64,000 bases of DNA. Source: Nemertoderma westbladi. Lineage: Eukaryota; Xenacoelomorpha; Nemertodermatida; Nemertodermatidae. The stretch is from positions 1 to 64,000 of the forward strand of contig JAUCBJ010001051.1 in the NCBI GenBank assembly GCA_032718475.1, read 5' to 3'. The position numbers were made by a program, and so were the translations under genes. The notes beneath the pieces are model-generated. The model ran no database searches, was not told the origin of the DNA, and saw only the letters and a program-made list of their open reading frames with translations. Within the stretch, counting starts at the first letter, position 1. Each line of letters begins with the position of its first letter. Positions 42,971 through 53,066 of the stretch are shown here, one piece after another.

Positions 42971-45900
42971 TCACGTTTGGGAGTCCCTAGCTGTTTGAGG
43001 AATTAGGGAGGTGGTCGTAGGAAGAGTGTCTTGCTTTCCATAGTTTCCGGAGAGTTCTCTGTCTCTTTCCAGTAAACATAAACGACCAACTGGGCGATTG
43101 AGTTGTTGCGTCTCAAAGATTATGCCGGGCTTCTTGAAGTTACGCCGCATAACGATGAGTTCTACTGAGCGCACTAAACCATCCTCCGAGATATGGGTCT
43201 CGATGATACGACCTGTCTGCCACCGTTTACGTGGGAGGTCTGGATCTACAATAAGTACCATATCTCCGGCGCTGACGTTTTCTTGCTGCGCAAACCACTT
43301 AGTTCGAAGTTGTAGCGTGGGCAGATAATGTTTCTCGAAATGGTCAGCGAAACGACGGGATAGCAACTGCATAAGTTGCCAAGTTCGACGGCAGTATTCG
43401 TCTCCGTCGGCAATCTCCGATCGTGGGAGCATGGCTACCGGTTTCTTCAGTAGGAAGTGCGCAGGTGTTAGCGCTTCCAGGGAATCGGGACTCGATGAGA
43501 CTGGCATAAGCGGTCTCTCGTTGAGATAGGCAGCTATTTCCTCCATTAACGTCCGCAAAAGTTCGTCGGTGAGATACGCACGGCATGGCACTATAAAGTG
43601 AAATGCGGTCTTAACACTTCTAATTAATCTCTCCCAACTTCCTCCCCACCAAGGGGCGTCGGCGGCATTGAAGGTCCAGCTAGATGCTGTTATCCTTAGC
43701 TGGTCGTCCACCTGTCTTTGGTTCCAGTCCTTTACGTAAGCCTGTATTTCGTTGTTGGCACCAATGAAGTTCGTTCCCTTGTCCGATCTCATGGTATTAC
43801 TCGTACCGAAGCGAGCGATCTGTCGTCGTAAACTTAAGACGAAGCTGTTGGTAGATAGATCGTTCACCATATCGAGATGGATGGCTCTGCAAGTCATGCA
43901 CACGAAGATGACACACCATCTCTTGACTATAGTCCTCGCACGATATACTTCAATAGGGCCAAATAAATCTACACCAGTATTGGTAAAAGGTGGTTCATAG
44001 AAGCTTACTCGTTCCCTAGGTAATTCTGCCTCTCGCTGTGTTAAAGGCCTACTGAATACTTTCCTACAGGGTATGCAGTTCCTAAGAACTTGGTTCAGAG
44101 CTCTACGGGGTTTATCAAAATAATAGCGAGTTCGAATTTCGCTAAGAACTCGTTCTCTACCAGCATGATAAAGCTTACTGTGAACATCTACAATCATCTT
44201 GATTTGTACTTCAAGATTTCTAATGAGTATGGGGAATTTAGTGTCAAAGGATAAGGGTGCATTGGTGAGCCTTCCTCCAACACGTATCAACCCATCTATC
44301 ATTGTGCTAGAGAATCGATCCCTTAAGCGCATCTGCGGATTTCTCAACAACAGGCAATACTTTTCGGAATCCTCATAGCATTGCAGGAGTCTCAGTATCT
44401 GTTTATTGGTCTCTTCATGCTCCTGGTGACTAATTTTCTCCTTTAGAAAACTGTCAGATACCTTATATTTAGGTAAGTTTTTAATAACATGAACTTGTGC
44501 AGATGTCAATGGAGCGTTATCACTAGTGGTCTTCGTCCTGGAGTAGTGATGATGAAAGCATCTCTTTAAATATGTGACGGCTTTACAGAGCCGATTCCAG
44601 GAACTGTAGTGATGCATCGCTCTCTGCAACAGGGGTGAGATTCCTTGCGAGACGTCTGGTATTCCAGATTTCCAATCTCTATCTCGAATTTCCGCAACAG
44701 ACTTATTTATGGCGAGGGATTGTGGATCCGAATCATCGTTTCCGGAAACCTGTAATACAGATAGATCGATAGTCGGTTTAAATAACTTCGATTTACTCGC
44801 CCGGGTTTTAGGTTTGACTGTCTCCGCTCCCTTGGCTTGTCTAATTTCCGCCGTAGTAAGGTGAGGAGGCCATTCATCCTCTTCCTTGCTCAGGAAGTCG
44901 GGTCCACTCAACCAGTCGGGAGTATCTATCAGTTCCTGTGGAGTTGCTCCCCTGGAGGCGATATTGGCTGGATTAATCATACCAGGGCAATGTCTCCATT
45001 GATCTATCTTTGTGCGACTAAGAATAATAGCTACTCTGTTAGTAACAAAAACGCTGAACTGACAGACTTCATTGGTCAGATACTCCAACACGAGTAAAGC
45101 GTCGGTCCAATAAACTGTCTTCTCCAGTGGATAGTCGATTTGTTCCGTTACGTTCCGGCCGATGGCTGTAGCGTATAAAGCCGCCTTTAACTCCGCTCGA
45201 GGAACCTTTAACTTGTTGTTAATCAATGCCTTAGAGGTAACCAAGGCGACTTTGATTCCCTCCGGAGTTTCGACTCGCAGATATGCTACTATACCTATTC
45301 CCATGTCGCTGGCGTCTCCAAACACATGGAGTTGATAGGAATACGTAGGAAGAACATGGCCAAAATATGCACGGGAAATTATAAAGTTCTCGATGGCAGG
45401 TAGAGAATCTTCCCATTTCATCCATTTCTTTAACAATTCTCCCTTAAGCGGATCGTCCCATGAGTGGTTTTCAAGCCACATTTGTTGTACTAAACTCCGA
45501 GCAATCAATATAACTGGGCTAATGAATCCCAATGGGTCGAAATAAGTGCTCAGGATACTTAAACAAATCCGTTTGGTCCGAACTGGATTATCTCGCTGTT
45601 TTAACTGAAAAAACAGGATATCTCTTTCCGTGTCCCACTTCAAGCCAAGCGTCTTGGTTTCAGGAAGATCGTCCTTTATTAAGTCTAAGTCTTTCGCTCC
45701 GCGATCTTCTACCGGTATGGCTTCCAGAAACTCACGGGAGTTGCTAGTAAATTTCGTCAGCCGAAATCCACCTCTTTTCAAACACTCTACCATTCCTTTC
45801 GCGACAGCTATGGCTTCTTCTACTGCTGGAAGGGACCTTAAATTGTCGTCCATGTATATATTACGTTTTATATTGTCTATCACTTCCTTTGAGAAGGAGT

Positions 45901-48900
45901 CTCTGTTGTCATTCGCAGTGGTTCGCACTACGGAGCAGGCGTTGGAAGGGCTAGATATGATCCCAAAAGCCTGGATGGTCATCCAGTACTCTACCGGTTT
46001 CTGGTTGAGGTCTCCTTCAGGCCACCACAGAAATCTCAGGCTGTCTCTATCTCTATCCAGCGCCTTGACTTGTAAGAACATTCCTTCGATATCGGAAGCG
46101 AACGCGATGGAATATTGTCTTAATCTCAAAAGTATTCCCAACAAAGATTGGAGTAAGTTGGGTCCGGGTAACAACTCGGAATTAAGGGATTGGCCCATAT
46201 ATAGAGCAGAGCCATCGAATACGACTCGTACTTCATGGGGTTTACCGGGTTTGGGAACGTAATGATGTGTTAAGTAATACGTTCTCTCGGTCACTGGTGT
46301 TCCTTCCGGTACTAGCTCCGCGTATCCCTTTGTTATAAATTTCTTCAGCTGAGTTTGATACATTTCTTTGGCTGAAGTATTAGCCGTAAGGCGTCGATGT
46401 AATTGAGCGATTCTTTTCTCTGCCAAGGGTCTGTTATTTATAAATCTAGGTTCTCGTTTTCGAAATGGCAGGCCGATTTCATACCTACCTTGGTCTTTTA
46501 AAAAACGTGTAGTTGTTTCCTGGATTTGCTTGTCTCTTTCTTCTTCTATCGATAGAGCCTTATCATATGAATTGGGCTCTACCAGTTCCTGAGTAAAGAA
46601 TCGTACGGCCAGTTCGTCCCGAGTTCTAGCGTTGCAGCGCTCTATCTCATCGTTGAGTTCGTCATTGTAAGCGATGGGTTCCGATGGGCGAATCAGTTGA
46701 CACAGGTTCACTTCATCTTTCCAAGTTTGGTTTTCTGTAAGGAGGTCGATGGTGTTTTCTTCATCGAATAGTTGATAAGTGTCATCGTTATCTGAGGAGT
46801 ATGGTGTTCCCTCAGTTAGTTCGTCCACCTCACTGTTCTCCTCGCACCAATCACTCACTTGGTATACTCGTTCTTGGGGTCTTCTCTCTTCGAGAGTCCT
46901 GCGGGAAGGGCCAGTAAAGTACCAACCTACTCTAGTTCTTACCGCATAGGGTTGCAGAGGCTGCGGTTGAGCAGGCCGTTTCTCCAATGTTTCGAGCGCC
47001 TCGTGCGCGTTTTGGCCGATGAGTATTTGCACTCCAGGATAATCTGTTTGGAATCGAGGTACCTTAAGATGTTGGATGCTCTCATCCTCGTCCCAATTAT
47101 ATAGGTCTGCTTGAGTAGTAGCGAAGTTCTTTATAGCCACCATTTTTACCGACCTGATACCTTGTGATCCTGATTTATCCTGGGGAGTGGACAACACACC
47201 TACATAGTACTCTGCCGTTAGGGTAGATTTCCAAACCTGCATAATTCCTGACATATTCAATTTTGTCCGGAATTTGGGTTGTCCAGCAAAGATGTCTTCG
47301 GCTAATTCTTGATCTATGAATGTTCCTGTGCTGCCGGAGTCAAGGAGTGCATTCACTATGTAACTGTGGTTTGGTCCGTGAACTCTTACTTGCACTACAG
47401 GAAATTCTCTGATTCCTACATTGGAAGTTGGAGTTTTCCAAGATGGTTGTTTGTCAAAGGTAGTTGGGGGAAACTCATTGGTGGTGTCCTTTTCATAAGT
47501 AAGTGCTCGATACACTGCGGTATTAATTAGATAACAGGATTCGTTGGTGTCGGAGAATTCGTCAGTATAGAATCCTTCCATCTCAGACTCCTGATCAGTG
47601 TCATTTACATCACTGAATTGGACATGCAGTTCGGGCTCGCTTACCTGACTCTGTTTGTCTCGTTCGAACTCACTGTGTAACAAGATGTGATGTTTCGCGC
47701 CACACTTTTCACACTTTATGTCGGAGTAACAGGTTCGCCGTTGGTGTCCTGGTCTGAGGCAATTATAGCATAACCGCTTGTCCCACACAACTGTACGTCT
47801 ATCTACAAGGGATTTCTTTAGAAATTCCGCACACGCACTCAAACGGTGGGTCCCGTCGCACAGCGCACAGTTAGGTTTTATGTTACTTACTTTACCTTGG
47901 GTAACCTGATGCACTCTCGTTCTTTCTTCGGGCTTTCTTCCGCGCATTCTGTTAGGAGACTGAGGAGGGGTCTTGGCAACCTGTTCTCTCCTATCGTGGT
48001 TTCGAGCCTTGTATTTACTTACATCTTTTGAGTTTTTGTCAACGTAGTAAGATCTCTCAGTATCTTTCCCGCTGTCCTCTTCTTGCGAAGCTTGGCTTTC
48101 GCCGTCGTCAGTGTAACACACCGGTGTTACTCTTCTCCTAGAAGCGGGTTTCTCACTTACCTTATTTTCCGATGTTTTCTCTCTGGACTGCTTGATGAGT
48201 TGTAGTTTCACCTCACCATCTAAGAAGGTCATGAGATCCGCCATGGTAGGACTTCGTCGTTGTTGTTCATTCATGTACAACACTTTCTTGTCCCAGCGCG
48301 TACATACTCCACCCTTTGGTAAAGTAGAGACTACGGCTCCAATAACCATGGAACTCTGGTATTCATGAGACTTACCTAACCAGTCCAATTGTCGACAGAT
48401 CTCCTGAATTTCATCGGAAAACTCTATAATCCCGCTACTAAGGAAGTGTCGGGGGGCTACTAGTTTTGCATACAAATACTTAGCTATGTTATCCTTGTTA
48501 CCATACCTGATGTTTAATGTATCCCAAACTTGTCTCAATCCTTCTGGATGTCCAATAAACTTTAACGCCATTAACTTGGGAGGTCCTTCCAAGCACTTGA
48601 TGAGGAATCTAAGTTTCTCTCCGTTAGATAGTACAGAGTTTTGTATGCTATCTTTGTAATATTCGTTGAAAGGTAACCATTTCATCTCATCTCCATTGAA
48701 TTTGACGATCTCTCCCACTTTGACCGCTTGGCGGGCTTCTGTTCTAGCCATCTGACGCGTAAAGCTTTCTTGGGCCATCGTGTTATTTAATATCGAATTA
48801 TCGGTATATAAATTTCTCGGATCATTATCAGGTCTATAGGGAATATCATTAACAACAGGTCTATATTCACCCTTAATAGGGTTTGTTATAGGGGTTTCTA

Positions 48901-51130
48901 CTTCACTAGCAGTATAGATGCGTGTAGGCTCCACACCTTGCGCATGTAATACTTCAGACCTAACAGGTTGGCACAATGTTACAGGGGGTATTGGTATGCC
49001 CTTTTGTATATTGACTAATTTGTCGCGTTCTAGCGCGATACTTTGCTGCACTTCTTGCAATTCGGCCCTACCTTCCCTTACTGTTCCCTTAAGCTGGTGG
49101 ACAGTCTCCTGCATCTGTCCGAGCAGGAGGTTCATCCCCCGCCGTCCCTCCTCTACCCACTCAACCGCCGAAGCGGGAGTCGCCAACATTGTAGCGGGCT
49201 GACGCGGGACGACGGGAGACAAATCTTTGATTCCTCTCTCAATGCTCAGGACAGGGGTATTCGCATGGACTGTTCCACCGGGTACAGGCAGTGTAGTACT
49301 GTGTAAGGGGAATTTAGAGCTAAGCTCTGGAAGTACAGGGGTCTCTAGCACAGAAGTGACTTTGGGAACAACAGGCCTAATTATCTCAGGTTCATCAACT
49401 ATGGTAGGGAGTCTGTTGACAGTAATAATTCGGTCTGTGGGTTCTGTACTACCTACTGTTGTGCTAGCTAATTGTCTTCTAACAGCCGGGGGCAAATCAG
49501 GCAATTTATGACGGTGAGATGTTTTTCTACGCCTGCTTAGACGAGATCTATTTCCTCCACCTTCAGGATCGGTGGTATCCCCTTCCTCCGATGATGTATA
49601 GCCTTGGCGTTTGGAAGTAGATAGACTCATCATCTGCATTCGACTGTCTGTTAACTGCCTACCGATGCTGTCTTGCGTCTCCTGCAGATTTTCCAACTCC
49701 AGCTGGGCGGTCTCCTCAGACGCTCTCTGTACTGCTTCTGCCACTGCCTCCGCCGCCTTTCTTTCCGCCTTTCTGTCTGCTTCTGCCTTGGCCTCTGCTG
49801 ACTTTATTTCCGCTTTTCTGTCTGCTTCTGCCTTTGCCTCTGCTGACTTTATTTCCGCTTTTCTGTCTGCTTCTGCCTTTGCCTCTGCTGACTTTATTTC
49901 CGCTTTTCTGTCTGCTTCTGCTGTTGCCAATGCCGCTGCTATTGCTGCTGCCTTTTTGTCTTCAATCCGCCTTTTCTTTACTTGTTCTTCTTGGACTTTA
50001 GTGAGGCGGAGTTTTTCATCAAATTCAGCTTGGTTAGCAGCTAACATTTCAGCATCGATTGAGTCTAACACACGCTGGGTTCCTTCACTATTAGGGGAAA
50101 GTCCAGACAGTCGTCGCCTCAACTCTTCGTCTCCTAGGAATCGCTGATAGTCGGACAGGTAAATGTCGATGGCGTCTCTCGTTCGTGGCTTTTCTGCGGT
50201 CTCTTCGCCTTCCACTTGAGAAAGGGTGGCATCGGTTGGTTCTTCATAAGTTAGTCTCTCAGACAGCTGGGATTTCCACTGGTCCGTTTCTTGCACTTTG
50301 CGACCTACCCGCTGGAACCAAGTCTTAACAGAAACCTGCAGCGACGTGTCCTGTCTTCTTTTGGAAGTTTCCTCAAAGGCTGATAGGATTATTCTAATAC
50401 GTAGGGTTCTTTCACGTACTTGATATAGCAGCTCTTCCTGCTCTTGAGGTCCCTGTGGTTGTCGAAACAGTTGTTCTTCTAATCGCTCTAAGGAGCCGAA
50501 GAACCCTTGCACATATCCTGCTGCCGACCTCTTCCAAACAGCTGGATCCATTGTATCTTTAGTCACTCCCATCCGGTGGATATCTTCCCAAGTAGCTTCG
50601 GACAGATCTAATGGGAGTCCGGGTCCAGGAAAGTTCCATTGTGATTCGACAATAGACATCAATTCTTCCCTGGCGTATCCCGCATAATTATCTTGGGTCG
50701 CTCTCTTATTTCTCGCCCAATCGGCTTGATGTTCCTCCACCGCAATCAATATAGTGGTTAGCACTGCGGCAGGAAGGGTGAGAAGGGGGTCCGAGTAGGC
50801 TGTAGCCGCCATCTGCAATCCGCGTTCGGGGGTCAGCTCAACAGTATCCGAACTACTGGAGCTATCGGATCGCTGGGAACAAGTTTCTTGACTAGGCGGT
50901 TGCTGCTGTGGGACAGCTGCTTCCTGGTTCCGTTTGACTTGGGCCCGAGTGCCGATGATAGACCTACGATGTTGGATTAGCCTAGGGTCTGATACTACTG
51001 GTGGGGGAATGACCTTTCTTTCAGTAGGAGGTGAGCTGAACTCCTTTCTTAATCGCTCCACACTCCTATCTGTGTCACAGATGGTTGTATCGATTAGACT
51101 ATCTGACAGGTTTTGCTGAGTGTCAGACAT
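42971..51130 (-). CDS. BEL/Pao Gag-Pol polyprotein
   Basis: This is a single intact 2719-residue frame. The Gag N-terminal half is long and charged, with a 15-residue repeat (AEAKAEADRKAEIKS) three times near 400-460. A DUF1759-like Gag core lies at about 790-980. Zinc knuckles CALC...C, CYNCLRPGHQRRTC and CEKCGAKHH lie at about 1089-1155. The aspartic protease has ALLDSGSTGTF (about 1263). Reverse transcriptase has VRVVFDGSA (about 1640) and NIYMDD (about 1758), and RNase H has FGDASDMGIG (about 1940). Integrase has an HHCC zinc region (about 2320-2365), then GVDLFGP, RSDKGTNF and GGSWERL as D, D and E. A DUF5641-like C-terminus lies at about 2600-2690. RT before integrase with DUF1759/DUF5641 is the BEL/Pao layout. 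All catalytic residues seen are intact. Confidence 0.95.
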   Translation of the reverse strand: MSDTQQNLSDSLIDTTICDTDRSVERLRKEFSSPPTERKVIPPPVVSDPRLIQHRRSIIGTRAQVKRNQEAAVPQQQPPSQETCSQRSDSSSSSDTVELTPERGLQMAATAYSDPLLTLPAAVLTTILIAVEEHQADWARNKRATQDNYAGYAREELMSIVESQWNFPGPGLPLDLSEATWEDIHRMGVTKDTMDPAVWKRSAAGYVQGFFGSLERLEEQLFRQPQGPQEQEELLYQVRERTLRIRIILSAFEETSKRRQDTSLQVSVKTWFQRVGRKVQETDQWKSQLSERLTYEEPTDATLSQVEGEETAEKPRTRDAIDIYLSDYQRFLGDEELRRRLSGLSPNSEGTQRVLDSIDAEMLAANQAEFDEKLRLTKVQEEQVKKRRIEDKKAAAIAAALATAEADRKAEIKSAEAKAEADRKAEIKSAEAKAEADRKAEIKSAEAKAEADRKAERKAAEAVAEAVQRASEETAQLELENLQETQDSIGRQLTDSRMQMMSLSTSKRQGYTSSEEGDTTDPEGGGNRSRLSRRRKTSHRHKLPDLPPAVRRQLASTTVGSTEPTDRIITVNRLPTIVDEPEIIRPVVPKVTSVLETPVLPELSSKFPLHSTTLPVPGGTVHANTPVLSIERGIKDLSPVVPRQPATMLATPASAVEWVEEGRRGMNLLLGQMQETVHQLKGTVREGRAELQEVQQSIALERDKLVNIQKGIPIPPVTLCQPVRSEVLHAQGVEPTRIYTASEVETPITNPIKGEYRPVVNDIPYRPDNDPRNLYTDNSILNNTMAQESFTRQMARTEARQAVKVGEIVKFNGDEMKWLPFNEYYKDSIQNSVLSNGEKLRFLIKCLEGPPKLMALKFIGHPEGLRQVWDTLNIRYGNKDNIAKYLYAKLVAPRHFLSSGIIEFSDEIQEICRQLDWLGKSHEYQSSMVIGAVVSTLPKGGVCTRWDKKVLYMNEQQRRSPTMADLMTFLDGEVKLQLIKQSREKTSENKVSEKPASRRRVTPVCYTDDGESQASQEEDSGKDTERSYYVDKNSKDVSKYKARNHDRREQVAKTPPQSPNRMRGRKPEERTRVHQVTQGKVSNIKPNCALCDGTHRLSACAEFLKKSLVDRRTVVWDKRLCYNCLRPGHQRRTCYSDIKCEKCGAKHHILLHSEFERDKQSQVSEPELHVQFSDVNDTDQESEMEGFYTDEFSDTNESCYLINTAVYRALTYEKDTTNEFPPTTFDKQPSWKTPTSNVGIREFPVVQVRVHGPNHSYIVNALLDSGSTGTFIDQELAEDIFAGQPKFRTKLNMSGIMQVWKSTLTAEYYVGVLSTPQDKSGSQGIRSVKMVAIKNFATTQADLYNWDEDESIQHLKVPRFQTDYPGVQILIGQNAHEALETLEKRPAQPQPLQPYAVRTRVGWYFTGPSRRTLEERRPQERVYQVSDWCEENSEVDELTEGTPYSSDNDDTYQLFDEENTIDLLTENQTWKDEVNLCQLIRPSEPIAYNDELNDEIERCNARTRDELAVRFFTQELVEPNSYDKALSIEEERDKQIQETTTRFLKDQGRYEIGLPFRKREPRFINNRPLAEKRIAQLHRRLTANTSAKEMYQTQLKKFITKGYAELVPEGTPVTERTYYLTHHYVPKPGKPHEVRVVFDGSALYMGQSLNSELLPGPNLLQSLLGILLRLRQYSIAFASDIEGMFLQVKALDRDRDSLRFLWWPEGDLNQKPVEYWMTIQAFGIISSPSNACSVVRTTANDNRDSFSKEVIDNIKRNIYMDDNLRSLPAVEEAIAVAKGMVECLKRGGFRLTKFTSNSREFLEAIPVEDRGAKDLDLIKDDLPETKTLGLKWDTERDILFFQLKQRDNPVRTKRICLSILSTYFDPLGFISPVILIARSLVQQMWLENHSWDDPLKGELLKKWMKWEDSLPAIENFIISRAYFGHVLPTYSYQLHVFGDASDMGIGIVAYLRVETPEGIKVALVTSKALINNKLKVPRAELKAALYATAIGRNVTEQIDYPLEKTVYWTDALLVLEYLTNEVCQFSVFVTNRVAIILSRTKIDQWRHCPGMINPANIASRGATPQELIDTPDWLSGPDFLSKEEDEWPPHLTTAEIRQAKGAETVKPKTRASKSKLFKPTIDLSVLQVSGNDDSDPQSLAINKSVAEIRDRDWKSGIPDVSQGISPLLQRAMHHYSSWNRLCKAVTYLKRCFHHHYSRTKTTSDNAPLTSAQVHVIKNLPKYKVSDSFLKEKISHQEHEETNKQILRLLQCYEDSEKYCLLLRNPQMRLRDRFSSTMIDGLIRVGGRLTNAPLSFDTKFPILIRNLEVQIKMIVDVHSKLYHAGRERVLSEIRTRYYFDKPRRALNQVLRNCIPCRKVFSRPLTQREAELPRERVSFYEPPFTNTGVDLFGPIEVYRARTIVKRWCVIFVCMTCRAIHLDMVNDLSTNSFVLSLRRQIARFGTSNTMRSDKGTNFIGANNEIQAYVKDWNQRQVDDQLRITASSWTFNAADAPWWGGSWERLIRSVKTAFHFIVPCRAYLTDELLRTLMEEIAAYLNERPLMPVSSSPDSLEALTPAHFLLKKPVAMLPRSEIADGDEYCRRTWQLMQLLSRRFADHFEKHYLPTLQLRTKWFAQQENVSAGDMVLIVDPDLPRKRWQTGRIIETHISEDGLVRSVELIVMRRNFKKPGIIFETQQLNRPVGRLCLLERDRELSGNYGKQDTLPTTTSLIPQTARDSQT
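49735..49935 (-). repeat. In-frame 45-bp coding repeat in BEL Gag
   Basis: Three near-identical 45-bp units encode AEAKAEADRKAEIKS, extending a Lys/Glu/Ala helix likely to be coiled coil. Multiples of three keep the frame. Copy number may vary between elements. Confidence 0.85.
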
Positions 51131-53066
51131 GTTTAGCTATACAGTTGAATGCTTACTGCTATAGTTACAGTTAAAGCAAGTCTAGTAGTTCAGTATGACC
51201 ATTGGCCTAGTACCGGTAATTACAGTATTAGAATACCGGTATATACTTATAGTATATATAAGTATTGCAAACTAGGTTTGTCACAGAGTACCGGTATATA
51301 AATTTAGCACAAATATATATAAATATATAATAGGCCTATCGTGAATACCGGTATACAGCTTACACTTATAGTATATATAAGTATAATTATGAACTAGAAT
51401 TAATTACAGAATACCGGTATGATTTTACTCAAATTTATAGAAATAAATATAATAAGCCTATGGTAAATACCGGTATGTCAACTATTTTAGAATAATTGAA
51501 TTTCTGAATATTTAGGGCCACTTGGTTACTTTAACTTACTTTGTTACCGTTATTTAAGCAGTAGTCCAACTGATTTTGAGACCTAGTTGTTGTATGGCAG
51601 GCCTACTACTTATAAATCGTTTGAGTTGATTTATAATATATATATACCCGTTTAAATGGGTTTTGTCAATATTTGAAATAAATGTTATTATTTCTGGGGG
51701 GTCACTACACAGAAGCTATGCGCTCTCAGTGAAGTGCTACCTATGGGACACTAAAACAGATAATTCTAATTTACCTAAGTTACTTAATACTACAATTACT
51801 TACGATACGGGTGAGATTAAATCTCTAATTAAACTCAACAAAAATATTACGTACGAAATTTTTAGGGTAATTTTACAGGAAGTCTACAAACCAGCCTAAC
51901 AAAGGGTTAGAATTCTGGTTATTACAACGGACAGGGTACTACGGTATTTTAAAATAATAAGTAGTAGTAAATACACTGCGTTGTCCAGATAGGAAAGTAC
52001 CACCGCCTGACGACCTATAACCGTATCGCTATAGGTACTACGTTATGTATCACGGATTGTTCCTACCTAGAAGTTAATTACCGCGGACTACCAGATCCAG
52101 CGTGCCTATTAACCACTTTACAACACAAATATACTGCCTACATACTAATTACTTCGGAAAGCACTGTACACTAAACCCTAAATTAGGTACAAGTACTGGT
52201 ACAACAAATAATCAGTAGTTAAATATACTTGAACAGTTAAAAGAACCACGGCATCTGCTGGAGTGACCGGAGCACAAAGTCACCAGTCTTTACCTACGCC
52301 AAGCAGCCCGTGTAGTACCGGGGTTAATTTAACTATAACGGTATGTATAACAAACACAATTACTGTAGGAATAAACTTGGGGACATGAATGTTGCGAATA
52401 ATCGCATAAACTCTGAATAATAAATATTACGCTACCCGTACAGAATACTCAAATAAAATACAAACCAAACGCTGGCAGACTACCACCAAGCCTAAATAAA
52501 CTACTGTATGTGCAGATTCCAAAATCGTTAGTTAGTATGCGTTCTAACACGGTAGTACGACTTATTCTTTAAGAGGGGATTGACCTTACAGCAATGGCTG
52601 CCCCAACTTACTAACTGGCGCTCTATCGGACAAACTCTACACACGCCGTAATCTCTCCAAACCCAACAACAATCCGACAACAATCCGGCCTACAGTTATC
52701 TGAACAATCTGAGCAGACTTACACGTCTTCAGCTCAATATTAACTTACTAGGAAATAAAACTGACCGAAATAGACCTAAGTAAAATCCCAATAAAAACCA
52801 GGCGTCCCCGATTTAATATCGAGACCTACCGGTATACAATAATCAAATCGAATAATACTAATGTACTTATACTGGAAGTACCGGTTAGGACAGTTGGGCC
52901 TACGGACCTACCGAAGTACCGGTTCTGGCAGTTGGACCTACGGACCTACGGCAGTACCGGTTCTGGCAGTTGGGCCTACTGACCTACAGAAGTACCGGTT
53001 CAGGTTTACCGGTCGACCGGTACTTTCAACTTTATTGCTTACTGCAATAAAGTCAATGACTGTTAT
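51131..53066 (-). other. Long 5' untranslated region of the BEL element
   Basis: This is about 1.9 kb between the 5' LTR and the gag ATG, without a convincing ORF. It holds a diverged duplication of about 120 bp (about 51229-51350 and 51340-51470) built around ACCGGTAT and TATAGTATATATAAGTAT, and a 38-bp tandem repeat at 52880-53024. Length of this kind could carry packaging or translation signals. Confidence 0.6.
52880..53024 (+). repeat. 38-bp tandem repeat with ACCGGT
   Basis: About 3.3 copies start TACCGGTTCTGGCAGTTGG and end with CCTACxGxAG. The copy at 61176-61320 matches with one or two changes. Confidence 0.85.

Noticed and set aside
39200-51119. Many + strand ORFs of 60-210 codons opposite the BEL and copia genes
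   Set aside because: They are shadows of the long - strand frames, with no independent features.
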